In this document: positions 21,595 to 33,000 of the stretch, one piece after another
How positions within the stretch are numbered: the first letter of the stretch is position 1
How the letters are laid out: every line of letters starts with the position of its first letter
From: Aricia agestis
Lineage: Eukaryota > Arthropoda > Insecta > Lepidoptera > Lycaenidae
Direction of reading: 5' to 3'
Assembly (NCBI RefSeq): GCF_905147365.1
Contig: NC_056422.1
Coordinates: forward strand, 3,164,501 to 3,228,500
DNA length: 64,000 bases
The notes under the pieces: model-generated
Database searches by the model: none
What the model was told of the DNA's origin: nothing
The model's input: only the letters and a program-made list of their open reading frames with translations
Made by a program: the position numbers and the translations under genes

Positions 21595-22190
21595 TACGTG
21601 GGAGAGCCATGCTTTGGCACGAATGGGCCGACTCGACCGGAGAAGTACCACGTTCTCACAGAAAACCGGCGTGAAACAGCGCTTGCGCTGTGTTTCGCCG
21701 AGTGAGTGAGTTTACCGGAGGCCCAATCCCCTAACCTATTCCCCTCCCTACCTTCCCCTGTTCCCTTCCCTTCCCTCCCCTATTACCCCATTTCCCTCTT
21801 AAAAGGCCGGCAACGCACTTGCAGCTCTTCTGATGCTGCGAGTGTCCATGGGCGACGGATGTTGCTATCCATCAGGTGACCTGTTTGCTCGTTTGCCCCC
21901 TTATTTCATAAAAAAAAAAGAAAAAGAAAACCGGCGTGAAACAGCGCTTACGCTGTGTTTCGCCGAGTGAGTGAGTTTACCGGTGGCCCAATCCCCTACC
22001 CTATTCCCTTCCCTACCCTCCCCTATTCCCTTCCCTTCTTATCCCTACCCTCCCCTATTACCCTTATTCCCTCTTAAAAGGCCGGCAACGCACCTGCAGC
22101 TCTTCTGATGCTGCGAGTGTCCATGGGCGACGGAAGTTGCTTTCCATCAGGTGACCCGTTTGCTCGTTTGCCCCCTTATTTCATAAAAAA
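21595..22190 (+). mobile_element. Family H retroelement, two copies in tandem
   Basis: Copy 1 (21595-21912) is complete from ACGTGGGAGAGCCATGCTTT to a poly(A). Copy 2 (21925-22190) starts part-way into the head at AAAACCGGCGTGAAACAGCG and also ends in poly(A). Both carry the AAAAGGCCGGCAACGCAC and CCATGGGCGACGGA blocks. The second copy ends 88 bases before the P450 start codon, so the P450 promoter region is largely repeat-derived. Confidence 0.85.
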
Positions 22191-22277
22191 AAAATGGATG
22201 ACTCTTCAAAATGCGAACAAATGAAGACACGTAAAATTTATTTATACACCATACTTTAAATATATCTATTATTTTAG

Positions 22278-25200
22278 ATGGATCTTTGGATTGTAAGCTG
22301 TGGACTTATAGGTATTATTTACGTGGTTCTAACAATATTCAAATGGAGGAAAGGCAGATATTTAAGTCATCTGCCAAGCTGGCCGTATTTGCCCTTACTG
22401 GGTAATATGCATCTTTTGTTAGGCAGTAAGGAGCGTAAGTTAAAAACCCAGAAGTTATTATAATTAAATTATGAAAAAAAAATGACAAAATAAGGTGTAT
22501 TTTTAATAAATTTTCAGACATCTTCCGACAACTCTTGCAAATTACTGATGCGATGGAAAAATCTGGGTTACCTTTCGTCTTTTGGGTTGGAAATTATCCG
22601 GCTTTAGGTAAATATTACCCTAATTTATGTCGACAACTTTATTACTTTACGCGTAAACTTAAAAAAAAACTACAATTATTTTTTTAAAGTGTCAACGCCG
22701 TAGAGTCTTTTTCTCATAAACTTATAATATACTGGCCTACATACTGTCGCTTTTTCTAAACGAAAAGACTCAAAAGCGGTCGTAGTCAAAAGGTATTATA
22801 AAAGTAAAATATGGTAAGCATACACTATTAACCATTTTATGTTACAGTCATATCAGATCCTGATGAGGCGAAATTGGCATCCAACGCTTGCATAGAGAAG
22901 CCACATCAGTACAGTTTTGCTCGGGAGTGGCTAGGAAACGGGCTGGTAACAGCTCCGGGTAAGAATGCTAGCTATGTTTGGATGCGCAAAAAATGGTAAA
23001 AATACAGGGTATAACAAAACTAAGTGATAATACTTTAGGGTGTGTATGGGTCCTCTATATTATAAAGTTTGCTGTGAAAGTAGCAGCGCTGAAAGAGTAA
23101 CTTTTTTTTCATCTTTCTATGTAAAAATTAATGACGAGCGGGCGCTTGCCCATACAAATAACAAAAAAAATGTTGCTTTTTCAGCGTAGCTACTTTCACA
23201 GTGAGCTCTATATAAGGAACACATAGACACCCTAAAGTATTATCACTTAGTTTTGTTACAATTGTATAATTTATGTAAAACACAGACACGACGAAAAATG
23301 TTTAATTTCCGGTTTCTGAAGTTGTTTGTGTCGTACTTGATTGGTATTAGCCAAACTGCTTTGGCACTAGCCAATCAAAAGCAGGAGTGAATAGATAATG
23401 TCCTGACAAAATACTCCGATAACCAGGCATAGGTAAGTAAGTTGAGCATATTATTGAGTTAAATAAGCAAAAGAAAATTAAAATTCTGACAATTCCTTCG
23501 GAAACTACGATGTCACGGACATATTCACACAGACTGGTTAGAAATATACCGATGGGTCACAGGATCGAAAATATGCTACTTATATTTTATATTGTACCTT
23601 TCTTGGTAGGACACATTTGGAAGAAAAACATAAAGATGATGGCTGGAGCCTTCTCGAGCCAAGTTGTAAGCAATTACCAGGCAATCTTTAACGAGCAAGC
23701 CAAAAAGTTGGTTGAGATGATGAAGACCAAGATTGACAGGGGACCCTTTGATGCCAAGCAGATCATAGCACACGCTACCCTTGAAGCTATTTGTCGTAAG
23801 TCTATTACGTAATTTTAACAATCACTGATCACCGCGACCTTACAGAAGAACGTTAGAGCCAAGACGAGTAAGAGGTTTAACACTGGTGTCTCCCAATTAC
23901 TTTGTCTTAAAACATTACGACAATTTTTCCGTGATATAGTAAAACTATTCTAGTATGTCCTCATTCGGAAACTAAAAAGTATCCCTATACCAATCAATAC
24001 AGTAATTAAAATCGATCAAACAACGTAAGTATCAATTATTGGCAACAGAAAATAACTCTGCATCTCGATAGATCGACAATTCGAAGATGGATGACACTGA
24101 ATGTTGGCTTGGATGACACTCGTTATGGAAGGTCTACGTTCAGTAGTAGGCCCCAATTGGTTGATTAAGATGATAAAAGCATAAAAAGTAATTGTTACTT
24201 ACAGAGACGGCGTTAGGTATACCAGATATATCGAAGAGTATTGCAACGAAGGAATACTATGACGCGTTCACTAAAACCCTCGAGAAACTTATAGAACGAG
24301 GATTGAATATTTTCTTACACCCACAGTTTATATACAGAAGTACAAAAGCATACAAGGAATATATGAAGCATGTAATGGTTTTACGAAATGTATCTGGAAA
24401 AGTGAGTGAATTTCACTATGAAGAGTCTGCAAAATTATCTATCTTATCTGTATCAACCTAAAATATTTTTTTCAGGTGCTAAGAAAACTAGACTTAAATG
24501 AAAAAGATACAGAAGTTAGGAAGTCTAATGAAAATGGTTAGCTAAGTGAATTAGATGTTATATAATTATTATTATAAAAAGGTTACTATTCTCATAGAAC
24601 ATAATGTTAATAATTTGATTGCAGATTTATCTGGGCCTAGAGTTAAATCATTTTTAGATATTTTACATAACCTAAGTAAAAGTAATGCTAACATGACTGA
24701 AGAGGAAATCAAATCAGAAGTTAACACAATAATATTCGCTGGTCAAGAAACAGTAGCTACAACCTTGCATTTCATATTCATTATGATTGGTAGCAGAGAA
24801 GATGTCCAGAAGAAGCTGTATAAAGAGTAAGTGCAAATTTAAACGTAATTAAAGAAATGCTCATTAAAAAAATAATATTAATACAAATAGCAATGTTATA
24901 TTATTTACAAATATATTCAAAATAAACGATATATTTTATTCATAACATGTATCAAATTTATTTAAAAGGATCAAAGAAATATTTGGTGATACAAAACGTG
25001 ATGTTAATAGAGAAGATCTAGAGGAGATGGTATATTGCGAAGGAGTTATCAACGAGACCTTGCGACTGTATCCATCCGTACCTGTAGTGTTGAGAAAAGT
25101 GGATACAGACATACAACTAAGTGAGTGAATCTTACAAAGAAAATTTTACCTGTATACTTGAGGTTGGGACAAAAACGAGGGTAGTTATAATTTGAAATGT

Positions 25201-25986
25201 CTTTTTATGGTATTGTAGCTTTGTCAAAATATAGGCTATGTGTATTTCTTGTTTAATTTCGTTTATTTACTTCTTATCATCAATTTCTTACTTAACAAGC
25301 TTACTTACTTATCAATTTTTTGTTTAGGGGACTGTCTGCTACCTAAAGGTTCGTTCTTTGTTTTGAACATGTGGGCGTCCGGTCGATTGAAGCGGCTTTG
25401 GGGTCCAGATGTTCTAGATTTTCGACCTGAACGCTGGAGAGAGCCAACACCTCCCATACTCGCGTTTAGTATTGGGAAGAGAGCATGTATTGGTAAGTTC
25501 TTAGTTTTAGGCTACACAGTTAAACACTTTGCGACTCTTGGATTTAAGCTGCAATTACAGTTGAAAATATGCGGATCCATTTTTTGCTTAGTTGCTTGTA
25601 CGTTAATGATAAGTAATAAACATTTTGTTTTAAAATTTATTGGTTTCCTTTTATTGTTTTCTTTAAATACTTAATAATGTTATGCACTTTATTAATAACA
25701 AAGCTAAAATTATTAAATAATGTTTATCCGAAAAAAGAAATAATTGTGCCGAACTTGATTGTCATAATTTTTTGAATAGCATACAAGAATTATGCCACTC
25801 GAGTACCTAAACGATTTTGTTCCAGGAAAACGATACGCTATGCAAATATTAAAAACAATTCTGGCGTACTGCATTCAGGATTTGATTTTCAAGTCGGACC
25901 CAGAAGAATTGAAATTGAAAATAGATGTCACATTGCGAACGCACGCAGGAGATCTAATACAAGTTGGACTAAGAAATTCCAAATGA
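22278..25986 (+). CDS. Cytochrome P450, CYP4 clan (CYP340/341-like)
   Basis: A membrane-bound haem monooxygenase of the ER. The substrate cannot be read from sequence. I join ten exons: 22278-22434, 22518-22607, 22848-22958, 23610-23795, 24205-24401, 24476-24536, 24625-24826, 24969-25120, 25328-25492 and 25826-25986. All introns are GT/AG, phases agree, and the product is 493 aa, normal for the family. Landmarks: signal anchor at 2-21, a proline-rich hinge at ~33-40 (LPSWPYLPLLGN), I-helix AGQET at 306-310, ExxR (ETLR) at 364-367, PERW at 419-422, and haem loop FSIGKRACIG with Cys439. The CYP4A-type glutamate that binds haem covalently is Ala306 here, and the usual CET before the G-helix region reads CQT. 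AATAAA overlaps the stop. The subfamily label is from memory of lepidopteran CYP4-clan motifs. Confidence 0.88.
23005..23267. mobile_element. Foldback MITE, CAGGGT ends, copy 2 (P450 intron 3)
   Basis: Same family as 5929-6187: CAGGGTATAACAAAACTAAG at the left, and the mirrored CTTAGTTTTGTTACA at the right with a decayed last few bases. It is flanked by TA on both sides. The arms are more diverged than in copy 1, so this is the older insertion. Confidence 0.8.
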
Positions 25987-26002
25987 ATAAATAAAGATAA
26001 TC

Positions 26003-26164
26003 AGGATAAGTTCGGATAATTCAAGTTAACGCTAAATTAAATTACAGGTACGGTACTACAGATTGCGGTTGCAGTGCAGTATGGCTTATATGCCCGTAGC
26101 TTAGCACCAGGTAAAAAGAACACTGACTAATTCAGTAAAAAGTTGAATTATCCGGACTTACCCT
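26003..26164. mobile_element. MITE just after the P450 stop codon
   Basis: Left AGGATAAGTTCGGATAATTC and right GAATTATCCGGACTTACCCT are inverted with about two mismatches. The centre is non-coding. It starts 17 bases after the stop, so the P450 3' UTR could run into it unless the overlapping AATAAA is used. Confidence 0.75.
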
Positions 26165-26785
26165 ATGTCCGAACTTACCATGATTAGCAATATTTTACAT
26201 AAAGTGTTTTACTTTAATTTGCCAACATTGTATCGAAAAATTACAGTAAGTTTCAATTTTATATTTAGGTTACCTAACCCTAATCAAACCAGTAATTTAG
26301 TGAATAGGAAAAACTGCAGGTTATTGACAGAACTATTGAATCCACATACGTCGACAGTGCATTTGAAAAGCAATTAATCTGTTTTTATGTCTAATGTTTA
26401 GCTTGCAATAACAAAAAAATAATAATAGGTTTTGAGAATTTCGTATAGTTTCTTTGTCGAATAGAATATATGTAATTAGTACTCGTAGTTGAAACACATA
26501 ATATCTTCTTAAATCTCCTTTTACATTTCTTTATCATCTTTACAACAAAATCTACTTTTACTGTGTGAAATTTATGTGCCTATGTGTGAGTACTAATTAC
26601 ATTAATGAAAATGAGTATTATTAGTTGGAACATGGTGTTTATTTTAATTATAGTGTTTGTAAGTTTTATTTTATACTATTTCCAGTATCAATATTGATTA
26701 GTTCTTTATTTCCATCAATGATTTTGCGATGACATATCGCTTTTCTGGTTGTTTTCTTATGAGAAGTGTTTTTTTTTATAAAATG
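26165..26785. other. No gene seen
   Basis: AT-rich spacer between the P450 and the first odorant receptor gene, with only short random ORFs. Confidence 0.55.
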
Positions 26786-26936
26786 GACGCTGTTAAGCAT
26801 TCGTGTACAAACCCACACAAAAATTACGTATTGAGCTAGGAATGCAGTTATGTTCTGTAAATGTTTTAGAACAAGACTGCATTCAAAATTTAACAACAAA
26901 AAAAAATGTGGGTTAGGACACTAATGCTTAACAGCG
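26786..26936. mobile_element. Foldback MITE upstream of odorant receptor A
   Basis: GACGCTGTTAAGCATTCGTG at the left is mirrored by ACTAATGCTTAACAGCG at the right, each followed inward by a mirrored CCCACA/TGTGGG. The right end lies 69 bases before the chosen start codon of receptor A. The ATG at 26906 falls inside this element, which is one reason I did not use it as the start. Confidence 0.75.
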
Positions 26937-27004
26937 ACCAAATAAGCTATATTATTATAATACAAGTGTTATTTCAATTAGGTCTATTTGTAGACAATTT
27001 TATA

Positions 27005-30000
27005 ATGTCGCTGTTTAAAGAAATTCGCAGTGATAGATGTGACTTGTCATACTTATTCTCAAACATAGCAGTGCTGTTAAGATACGTGACGTTAAGCATT
27101 TTTAAAGATTCCAAACGTAAGTAACTGTGTTATCGTTTAAATACAAAATATATTATAGTCTAAATTAAATAAGGAATTTGTCATCTCTAACCACCCTTTT
27201 GCTGTTGTAGTGTTTGGTGTGAAAAATGTGCTTGTCCTTAATATTAACAGCCTTGATTAAATACAGAGTGTTTTTTTTTCAACCAATGCATAAGTGAATA
27301 TTATTCTCAGGAATTTAGTAATGCCTTTGGTACATCCTATACTTGTATCATTCATAGCTTTTTTTCTAGTGAACTTAAGAAACATCAATCAGTCCATCTT
27401 CATAAGCTTCTAAGTCCTAACCCATCCCAGCTTCAGAAACAGAAGAGTTCTTCTTACCTGAATAGGTCCACCAATGGGTGCGTATCTGGTGACATGGTCA
27501 GCTATCATCGCCTACTGCTACGTCTACATATTCTCCATGCACTGGTTCATCTTCGTCCGCTGCCAAGAGACTGGGGATTTGGTAGCTGCCTCCGTGGTCT
27601 TCTCACTTGGAACAAATAGCTCGACGTGTGTGACGAAGTTTATTTTCATGAAATATTACAGGTTAGATCAATTGCTTACTTTTAAGGGACTGAATAATTA
27701 AAAAAAGTTGGCCTGAATTCGTTATTTAAATCAAACTTACGTACTGCAAGTAGCTTTTTGGGACAGTTAAATAATATAAATAAAATCAGGTAACATATCC
27801 ATCTATAGAGAACGTACGGAAACTGTAATACGAAGTAGCTTATGTCAAATAATAACACAATAAAAGTTTTGGCAACTCTAATTCGCAGCAAATGATGTCT
27901 AAATCAATCTTATTTTCAGGGAAGAGATGTGTGAACTAATAAGTCGATATTTAGAGTGTGACACCAAAGTAGCACCAAAAACTCGGTTTCATACAAACCT
28001 ACAGAAACAGTTGAAGGTGGTGAAAAGACGAGCGTTAAGCGTGTGGATGTGTTTGGTCGGAATCGCTTATTTGTATGCATCAATGGCGTTGCTACGACCT
28101 GGACGACATTTCCCTGAAGATTTATACGTTGTCTACGGTATGTAGTGATAATAATAATCGTTATTAATACTCCTTGCTGAACTTAGACCTACATGAATCT
28201 TATTTAAAAAATTCTCGTGTCATAATGTTACCGTACTCCTCCGAAACGGCTTCACTGATTTTTTACCAAATTTTATAAGCACATTCAGTAGGTCTGAGAA
28301 TCAGCTACTGGCTACTTTTTATATTGATGAGTGCATTTGTTGAATAAGTAATAGTAAATTATTAAAACTCGAGACTGACGGTGACCATTGTTTGTTCGAC
28401 GCTACGAATAATAACGGGATAGCGATGGAGGTTGCCATGGTGCATTACTTATTCACTTCTTAGTCACTTCAATAAAATATATGGGCGAAATACTTTTTAC
28501 AGGGAGTCGTTTTCTATCCTAATTCGGCTCCGGTGGAATGAAGTACTTTGTGAAATTAATAAAAAGCAATGTACATAAAGTAAATCATATATTGGTTTTC
28601 TTTTGACGATTCAACAGAACATTCAAAACTAACAAGGTGTCAAATATCAAAAACATAGGAAATAAACATCTTCTAAAATCTGAACGGCCAACACCATCTT
28701 ACACTAAAGAGGTTTACCTCAACACCTTCTCTAGATGTGCTGGCCAAGACAGTTCGCCAGATGTTTAAACCGAGTCCTAGCAAGAGGCTTTGTAAAAATA
28801 TCTGCCAGCTGCAGCTCAGTGCTGATCCTCTTCACAGTTATAGTTCCAATCGCCACTAGCTCTCGTACAAAAAAGTGCCGAATGCGTATGTGCTTTGTCC
28901 TTCTGTGAAACTCAGGGTTCTCAGCAAGACGTACAGCTGCCTCGTTGTCTACATACAGTACAGGTAGGCCTTCCGTCTTCACCAAACTACCAATAAGACG
29001 AGTTAGCCAAATGCTTTCTCTTGCAGCTTCACTGGCAGCGACTATCTCGGCTTCTGTGGTAGATATTGCAACGCTTTGTTGCCTCTGGCTGAGCCACGAT
29101 ACTGCTCCACCAGCATATAGGCACAGAACTCCAGAAGTAGATCTTCCTGTCGCAATATCTCTGCCGTGGTCGGCGTCACTATAACATTCTATGTTACCTC
29201 TTTTAAAATTCCTTTTGTAAAGTATTCCCAAATCGGGTGCATACTGCAGATAGCGTAGAATGCGCTTCAACCTTACGCAGTCTGTTGGAGTGGGATTTTC
29301 TAGTTTTCTGGAGACCACACTCACAGCGTATGCGATATCGGGTCTAGTGCCAACCATCAGATATGCGAGTGCACCAACCACTTGCCTGTAGTTCCTGATA
29401 AAAAAGTCGTCGTCCTTCTCTGGTTTCTGAACTACTTCTTCTTTAACAATCGGAGTGGATACCGGCCTGCATTCTTGCATTCCAAACCGTTTCAAAATTT
29501 TCTTAACATAAGCTGTCTGGTGGATTCTTATATCACCACCTTCTCTGGTTTCTATCTCTATTCCCAGGAAATACGAGATTGCCTTCGTTGTAATTTTGAA
29601 CCTCTCTTTTAGTTTTTCAAGGAACTTCTCAATTACACCTTCACTTGTACCAGCGACCAGCCCGTCATCGACATAGAGAGCCACTATCAGCTTTTCGTAT
29701 CCAATGTCTCTTTTGAAGAGGCATGGATCTGCCTCACTGACTTCAAAGCCAATTTCCTTGAAGAAATCCAGAATAGTCCTGTTCTAACAACGAGGAGCTT
29801 GCTTCAGACCGTATAAACTTTTCTTTAGCAGGCAGACTCGACCCGTCCCGTCATCATACCCTTCTGGCTGCTTCATATATATTTCTTCGTCTGATAGAGA
29901 TCCGTAAAGAAAAGCTGTTGAAACATCGAACTGACTTAGTTTCATGCCTTCACTAGCAGCAATACTCAATACCGCTCGGACTGTTGCCATCTTGGCTACA

Positions 30001-33000
30001 GGGCTAAAAGTCTGGTGGTAGTCTTCTCCCTTTCTTTGTCGAAAGCCTTTTACTACTAGTCGAGCTTTGTACTTGCTGACTGTACCATCAGGGTTTTGCT
30101 TTACCTTATAAACCCATTTGCATGGAATAGCTTTCCGATTCTTGGGTAACCTGTCTAGAATCCATGTCTTATTCTCTTTCAGGGATTCAATCTCGCTTTC
30201 CATAGCTTTAATCCACAACTCCTTATCAGGGCAGGCTATTGCTTCCTTGTACGTGTTAGGCTCTACATAGGAATCTGTACCGACATATGATACGAAATCA
30301 TTGAATTTACCAGGGCGTCTGAGGAGAGAGCGGTCTCTTAAGCGCATCTCATGTCTTGCTAACTGCTCAATGATCTCCCCTTCATTTTCATCATTGACTC
30401 GTTCTTCATCTCTTTCCTCATTCTCCCCCCCTAATTCAATAGATTCATCTTCATCTGGCATCTCTGGAAGTACATTTTCTAATTCTACCTCATCACTGGC
30501 AACAGGGGCTTCAACAGCGTCTTGGCTTTCTTCCTGGACTATGTCTCTGTGCCTCTCAACCAGTACGTCCTCATTCACATCAGTATTAGAGGTAGATTTC
30601 CTTCTAACATATAAAGGAACTTCCAGGTCAGTCAAATCTTTCTCCACTTGTGAACCATCGGAGTCAATTTTTGATTCTATGGGTCTTTCATCGAATGTGA
30701 CATCTCGAGATCGTACCAGAGAGTTTGATTCCTTGTTCCAAAGTCTGTACCCATCGTCGTTGTCATAGCCAATAAAGATGCACTTTTGTGCCTTCTTCTG
30801 CATTTTCTTCCTTTTTTGTTTGGGAATATGCACGTAGCACGTAGAACCGACGATCCTCAAATGTTTAATTTGTGGTTTCTTACCAAACCACAGCTCGAAT
30901 GGGGATTTATCTTCCACAGAAGTTGGGCCTGTTCTGTTCAAAATGTAAACCGCAGTCTTCACCAACTCAGCCCATAAAACTTGAGGAAGTTCTTCATGTG
31001 CATACATCATTGCTCTAGCCATTTCCACGATTGTGCGGTTTTCCCTTTCACTAATGCCATTCTGTTCAGGCGTGTAAGGCATAACCAACCGTTGGTGTAT
31101 TCCGTACTTGTCCAATTCTTTACGTACTTTTTCATTATCGAATTCGCCTCCGTTATCACTCAGAAATTCCTTAATTCGGTGACCTGCTGCCTTCGCATCT
31201 GCTAACATCAGACTTAGTAACTCAGGTACTTCCGATTTATTTTTCATGATGTACACGTAACGGTACTTGGAGAATTCATCTTTGAATATAACGAAATACC
31301 GAGACTTCGAACAACTTGGTGGGAATGGACCACATACATCAGAGTGAATGCGTTCTCCTGGACTGACAGCTTTTACTCGGACACCAAACTTCTTCCTATG
31401 TGTCTTTCCAAAAATGCATCCTTCGCATAGACTCCCACTGTCCTTTGCCTTTACATCAAGTTCTCGTTCTATTACTCGCTTCACATGGCGTTTGTCCTGA
31501 TGACCCATACGTTCGTGGTAAAGCTGTAACGTGTCAATTGCATTCAAAATCACCATTTTCTTGGGTTGAATCGGTTTACAGTTCAGTTTGTACAAACCGC
31601 CATGTTTTTGTCTACTTCCAGTCACGCACAATTCTCCTTTAATGCTAAATGAGCAAGTAGTGCCTTGTGACGTAAACAAACTTTCCGTGTTTATATCATG
31701 TGCTGAGAGCACCGAAAAAAGATTCTTCGTGACTTTCGGAACTAGCCACACGTCATTCATTAAGAATGTTCTTTTCTTTATCTGCATAAGAATCGAACCC
31801 TTTCCTAGCGCATCTACCACTTTCCCATCAGCAGTGGTTACCATGTGTGGTTCTTGGAAACGCTCGAAATCCTGGAACCAGTCACTTCTCATTGTAACGT
31901 GATGTGTGGCGCCATTGTCAACGTACCACTCATCCCGATCCGTGTTACAATCAATGACGTTGACCAGCACAGCCATCATGTTGGTCATTCCTGCTTTTCC
32001 GCGCCGTTCCTTTTTAGGGCAGTCCTTCTTGAAGTGCCCAACTTCACCACAACCATGACACTTAAACGCTTTGGGTTTTTTCTTTATAGACCTTCGCGTA
32101 CGGTCAACAATCAAAGCTTCACCAGTGGATCTTGACACGCATCCAGTATCTTCCTTGGAGGTTGTCGTCAATGCCCTTTCATGGGCACAAAGCTGACTGG
32201 TCAGATTGTCTATAGTTCTGTCCTTCTTTGACATCATTAACCAACTCGACTTGAAGGAAAAATATCCTTCCGGCAATGTATCCAAAATCTTGCATATAAG
32301 TAGTATTTCTGGCAGCTCCTTCCCATCATCAGCCTTAACTAGCTCTTGATTTAGATTATGCCACAAATTCTTCGCTTTGGATACATGAGTCGCAATGTCG
32401 TCTGAGATGTCCATCTTTAACTGAAATAGGCTCGTACAGGCGTGATACAGACGGTCATCGTTCACGCCGTCATATAGCCGATGTAGTTCATCCCAGACAT
32501 CACTTGGACTTGAAAACCTGATCACCTTATCTAATGCTTCATCGGAAATATTGTTCGTAATCAATAAAAGAGCCGTACTTTCTAGTTTCAAGTACTCTCC
32601 TAAATTCTTCTTGTATTCGGCCATTGCCGCTGCAGCAGTAGCATCGCCACTGTTGATTGCTGGCTTCTCTGGCTTACTAACTTTACGATTCACAATATCG
32701 ATAAGCCCATCCATACCTCTCAGTAGTGCAGTCATCCTGTATCGCCACTGCACCCAGTTAGTACCATCCAACTTTGAGATTTGCATTTTACTTAATTCCA
32801 TAATGAATATTTTTAGTACTTCTTACGTTCTGGGCACATAACCTTTACAGGGAGTCGTTTTCTATCCTAATTCGGCTCCGGTGGAATGAAGTACTTTGTG
32901 AAATTAATAAAAAGCAATGTACATAAAGTAAATCATATATTGGTTTTCTTTAGACGATTCAACAGAACATTCAAAACTAACAAGGTGTCAAATATCAAAA

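Noticed and set aside
26906..27004. Upstream in-frame ATG as the start of odorant receptor A
   Set aside because: It lies in a foldback MITE, and using it breaks the 37-codon first exon shared by all three receptors.
30301..32135. Several plus-strand ORFs of 60-155 codons across the copia element
   Set aside because: They are shadows of the minus-strand polyprotein, with no recognisable domain.
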